From Bacteroidia bacterium (GTDB lineage Bacteria; Bacteroidota; Bacteroidia; B-17B0; Aurantibacillaceae), in assembly GCA_014379485.1 (NCBI GenBank), contig JACMLS010000523.1, forward strand, positions 1 through 8,999: DNA of 8,999 bases, given 5' to 3'. The notes under the pieces are model-generated. The model worked only from the letters and a program-made list of their open reading frames with translations, searched no databases and was not told the DNA's origin. Position numbers and translations under genes: made by a program. Numbering within the stretch: position 1 is the stretch's first letter; each line of letters starts with the position of its first letter. Of the stretch, positions 7,066 to 8,999 are shown piece by piece.

Positions 7066-7794
7066 TTAAAGATCATCTTCTTTGCTTCTTCCGGTAAAAA
7101 CCGGAGCTTTAACCCGATGAATGTAAACATCTATTAGTTTAATGCTGTCTTGATTTTTACAACTTCCGGTTTCTAAATATTTTTCCAACTCATTCTCGTC
7201 AATATCGCCTTTTAAGCCCATCATTATGCCGGTAATTTGATACGGATCTCCTCTCATGTCAAATGAATATCTGCACCACAAGTCCAAATAAAAGCAGTTG
7301 CCCTGATTTTCTGAGATCCTCCTATAGAAATTCTTAAAAGTGCTATCAGTCTTTTCAAGTTCACTAAAGGTAAAATAATGGCCTACGTCTTTCCAGCTTC
7401 CGCCGTTGCGCGATATTATTCTTCTTTTTGCTGGTTTAGATGAATATTCAGATACAAACTTTCTGTCAGAAATTAAATGTTTAGTAATTGGCGGAATGTT
7501 CTTTAACATCATTCCTTTTTTAGCATGACGTTTAAAGAACATCATTGCAGCAACACACCTATGGTAATTGCTATACGAGCTGTCGTTAACTATTGTTAGC
7601 CAAAAATCTGATTTTTCAGATACCGTGCTGTCCAGTAAAGCAATAACTTTTTCTAATTCGTTATTGTCAAGCTTTCTATCCTGAATTTGCTTAAAATTTT
7701 CAGGTAAATTATTATTCTCTTGCTTTTGTTTGCAGCTAAACAATGCAAATAGAAGTAATAATACATTCAGGTGGTAGGTTAAGTTTTTAAGCAT
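7066..7794 (-). CDS. Putative lipoprotein of unknown function
   Basis: A 242-residue product on the - strand, convergent with the CAP genes (35-base gap) and divergent from the next gene. The N-terminus has a hydrophobic stretch (about 9-18) followed by LFSC, giving a plausible lipobox with Cys21. An Asn/Gln/Glu-rich tether (about 22-35) follows, as is usual for Bacteroidota lipoproteins. The mature part is soluble and charged. It contains an HRC motif and a FFKRHAKKG stretch at about 78-94, a GGSWKDVGHYFTF region at about 131-143, and Cys167, Cys174 and Cys212. I do not recognise a family. Similar wording (W..IV.D.SY...HR) suggests a small uncharacterised family, but that is only an impression. 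The start at 7794 is the one that yields the signal peptide. Membrane leaflet is undetermined. Confidence 0.75.
   Translation of the reverse strand: MLKNLTYHLNVLLLLFALFSCKQKQENNNLPENFKQIQDRKLDNNELEKVIALLDSTVSEKSDFWLTIVNDSSYSNYHRCVAAMMFFKRHAKKGMMLKNIPPITKHLISDRKFVSEYSSKPAKRRIISRNGGSWKDVGHYFTFSELEKTDSTFKNFYRRISENQGNCFYLDLWCRYSFDMRGDPYQITGIMMGLKGDIDENELEKYLETGSCKNQDSIKLIDVYIHRVKAPVFTGRSKEDDL
7090..7105. other. Small stem-loop near the 3' end of the - strand lipoprotein gene
   Basis: TCCGGT at 7090-7095 and ACCGGA at 7100-7105 form a 6-bp perfect stem around AAAA, about 60-75 bases past the stop of the second CAP gene. It could end + strand transcripts from the CAP genes, but no T run follows on either strand. 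It also codes for VFTGR in the - strand gene, so the symmetry may be incidental. Confidence 0.25.
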
Positions 7795-7839
7795 TTCACT
7801 TAATTTTTAAATTCTTGTTTTTAAATCTTACCATCCAAT

Positions 7840-7860
7840 CAAATTTAACCAATAAATTTG
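7840..7860. promoter_or_regulatory. Overlapping opposed -7 promoter elements forming a palindrome
   Basis: CAAATTTA (7840-7847) and TAAATTTG (7853-7860) are perfect 8-base inverted copies separated by five bases. Each copy read in its own direction matches the Bacteroidota -7 consensus TAnnTTTG exactly. The left copy would drive the - strand lipoprotein (leader about 40 bases) and the right copy the + strand pair (leader about 130 bases). Good -33 TTTG elements at standard spacing are not evident: on the - strand the nearest TTG is about 25 bases away. Alternatively, this is a regulator-binding palindrome. Confidence 0.4.
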
Positions 7861-7957
7861 CAAGGTTCAGAACAATTTTCTCTTTTTAAAAAAACGTTGT
7901 GAGCGTTTGGTTACGTTTTACTTAATATCCTGAATTTATAATGGAAATACCCTTAAA

Positions 7958-7970
7958 AGTTACTGTAACT
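7958..7970. promoter_or_regulatory. Perfect 13-base palindrome upstream of the small lipoprotein gene
   Basis: AGTTAC at 7958-7963 and GTAACT at 7965-7970 are exact reverse complements around a single T. It lies 26 bases before the ATG at 7997, a position suited to an operator. No regulator gene is in the window and only one copy was noticed, so a chance palindrome is possible. Confidence 0.3.
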
Positions 7971-7996
7971 AAAGCGTAAAAATCCGTTTTATAATT

Positions 7997-8386
7997 ATGC
8001 GATTTATCATTTTTGTTGTTGTACTACTTTTATGTGTTTCTTGCTCAAAACCCGGAAAATTTTATTTGAATGGTTGTTGGGTTCGGGAAATACACACAGC
8101 AACCCGTGGTGTTCAGAAATCTACTTTATGCTTCTTAAACGATTCTACTCTAACGATTGATAGCACTATCTATAAATATATTACGAAAGATTCTCATTAT
8201 GTTGCTCAGGATTCTCTCATTATCATCACAACCGGGAGGCCCATAGTAAATATGTACAAAATAATAAGTTACTCAGAACAAGAATTAATAATGGAAGAAT
8301 TAAATAGTGCATGGTATACACAGGATCCATCAGATCATTTTATAGTTACTTTTAAAAGATCTAAAGAGCAAGCAACCGCCAATTGA
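7997..8386 (+). CDS. Small lipocalin-like lipoprotein
   Basis: A 129-residue product with a short signal (2-13) and Cys16 in CVSC, a slightly atypical lipobox because the -3 residue is Cys rather than Leu or Ile. The mature part alternates strand-like segments: LNGCWVRE at about 24-31, STLCFLNDSTLTID at 42-55, SLIIIT at 73-78, YKIISYSEQELIMEEL at 87-102, and FIVTFKR at 115-121. This W-near-N-terminus, linear-Y, YxI..L...ELxL pattern is that of the small lipocalin-like proteins common in Bacteroidota, which may bind lipids or serve as structural partners; the assignment is by pattern only. The stop is one base before the next ATG, so the two genes are very likely translated from one mRNA, and the products may act together. 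The ATG at 7997 is chosen because it gives the signal peptide. No Shine-Dalgarno sequence is present. Confidence 0.7.
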   Translation: MRFIIFVVVLLLCVSCSKPGKFYLNGCWVREIHTATRGVQKSTLCFLNDSTLTIDSTIYKYITKDSHYVAQDSLIIITTGRPIVNMYKIISYSEQELIMEELNSAWYTQDPSDHFIVTFKRSKEQATAN

Positions 8387-8387
8387 T

Positions 8388-8999
8388 ATGAGAAACAAAA
8401 ACGCTATAGTATTATTTTTATTTGGTTCTGTCTTATTACTTCTCTCATGCAAAGTAATTAAGAATATTAAACAATCGCGGCAAACGATTGAAGATGAATT
8501 TGTACTAATTCCTGCAGGAGCAATAGATATGGTAGACAGACCACAGGACAGTCAGGTCTTTGAATACGAACTTAACTTGCACAGAGATCCGGGGGTTAAA
8601 GCCGACTCGTTCTACATGTGCAAATTTGAAATTACCAATGCTCAGTACAGAGAATTTTTATGGGTAATTTCAAGACAAAAAGATACTGCCATGCCTTATC
8701 ATCAGTTTTCAAAGTCTGGCGATACTGCGTATTACCGTAACATGAAATTAGATTCAGCTGTTTGGGTGCGTCCGCAAAATTTTAGAAAAGAAGCTATGTA
8801 TTACTATTACCTTCAGGCGTTTCCTGAATATTATTTTGCTCATCCTTTCTATAGTGATTATCCTGTTGTTGGAATTACACACGAGCAAGCCGTAGCATAT
8901 TGCGAATTTAAAACTGAAATGTATAATAACTATTATAAAAGAAAATATAAAAAAGTAATATTCAGGCTACCCACTAAAATGGAGTGGGAGTTTGCAGCA
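8388..8999 (+). CDS. FGE/SUMF1-domain lipoprotein, GldJ/GldK-like, N-terminal part (3' truncated)
   Basis: The frame is open from the ATG at 8388 to the window end, 204 codons. Residues 1-20 are a hydrophobic signal ending LLLLS, with Cys21 as the lipidation site. The formylglycine-generating-enzyme/sulfatase-modifying fold begins at about 38 with FVLIPAG. It continues with SFYMCKFEITNAQYREF at about 74-90, YPVVGITHEQAVAYCEF at about 158-174, and RLPTKMEWEFAA at about 193-204. These are the standard N-terminal landmarks of the family, here with an insertion of about 65 residues rich in Tyr and Phe between the second and third. Lipidated members in Bacteroidota include GldJ and GldK of the gliding/type IX secretion machinery, where the fold is structural; others are true enzymes. 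The catalytic Cys region lies beyond the window, so the two cannot be separated. It starts one base after the lipocalin-like gene, implying a shared operon. Confidence 0.85.
   Translation, partial: MRNKNAIVLFLFGSVLLLLSCKVIKNIKQSRQTIEDEFVLIPAGAIDMVDRPQDSQVFEYELNLHRDPGVKADSFYMCKFEITNAQYREFLWVISRQKDTAMPYHQFSKSGDTAYYRNMKLDSAVWVRPQNFRKEAMYYYYLQAFPEYYFAHPFYSDYPVVGITHEQAVAYCEFKTEMYNNYYKRKYKKVIFRLPTKMEWEFAA

Larger units (their letters stand above)
7795..7996. other. Divergent intergenic region, 202 bases
   Basis: This is the only shared control region between the - strand lipoprotein and the + strand lipoprotein pair. It is strongly AT-rich. It holds two palindromes, listed separately, and a direct repeat of TTTTTAAAT (7804-7812 and 7818-7826). 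No ORF, tRNA-like fold or Shine-Dalgarno sequence was seen. Confidence 0.7.

Noticed and set aside
7090..7105. Rho-independent terminator for the CAP genes
   Set aside because: The stem is only 6 bp, there is no T run on either strand, and it lies inside the coding region of the opposite gene. Kept only as a low-confidence stem-loop.
7937..7942. TATAAT as a sigma70-type -10 box
   Set aside because: No TTGACA-like -35 lies 16-18 bases upstream, and Bacteroidota use a different consensus; it is a common hexamer in AT-rich DNA.

Overview
The window reads as an AT-rich chromosomal segment from a member of the Bacteroidota. The signs are signal peptides that end in Ala-Gln, several short lipoprotein signals, almost no Shine-Dalgarno sequences upstream of starts, matches to the Bacteroidota -7 promoter element (TAnnTTTG), and a nuo operon that ends in L-M-N. 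I cannot place it below phylum level from the sequence alone.

Positions 1-3820 are the distal end of a respiratory complex I operon: the C-terminal 285 residues of NuoL, then complete NuoM and NuoN. All three run on the + strand, with gaps of 45-48 bases and no internal terminator. They encode the three antiporter-like proton-pumping membrane subunits, and the key Glu and Lys residues of the channels are present. The nuoL-nuoM spacer carries four AACGA units. The nuoM-nuoN spacer carries a palindrome of the dispersed-repeat type.

Positions 3916-7030 hold the most distinctive part: two tandem paralogous genes, 16 bases apart. Each encodes an exported protein of about 515 residues that appears to contain three CAP/SCP/PR1-like modules in a row. 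Only the third module keeps the recognisable CAP signature; the first two look degenerate. Identity between the two proteins falls from about 84% in the first module to about 64% in the second and about 50% or less in the third. The supposedly catalytic or ligand-binding module is therefore the diverged one.

Positions 7066-8999 hold a convergent lipoprotein of unknown function on the - strand. A 202-base divergent intergenic region with two palindromes follows. Then come a small lipocalin-like lipoprotein and, one base later, the first 204 codons of an FGE/SUMF1-domain lipoprotein related to the GldJ/GldK class. Both products of that pair should be anchored in the outer or inner membrane facing the periplasm.

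I see no RNA gene, CRISPR array, insertion sequence, integrase or obvious defence locus. The best candidate for something undescribed is the triple-CAP tandem pair.
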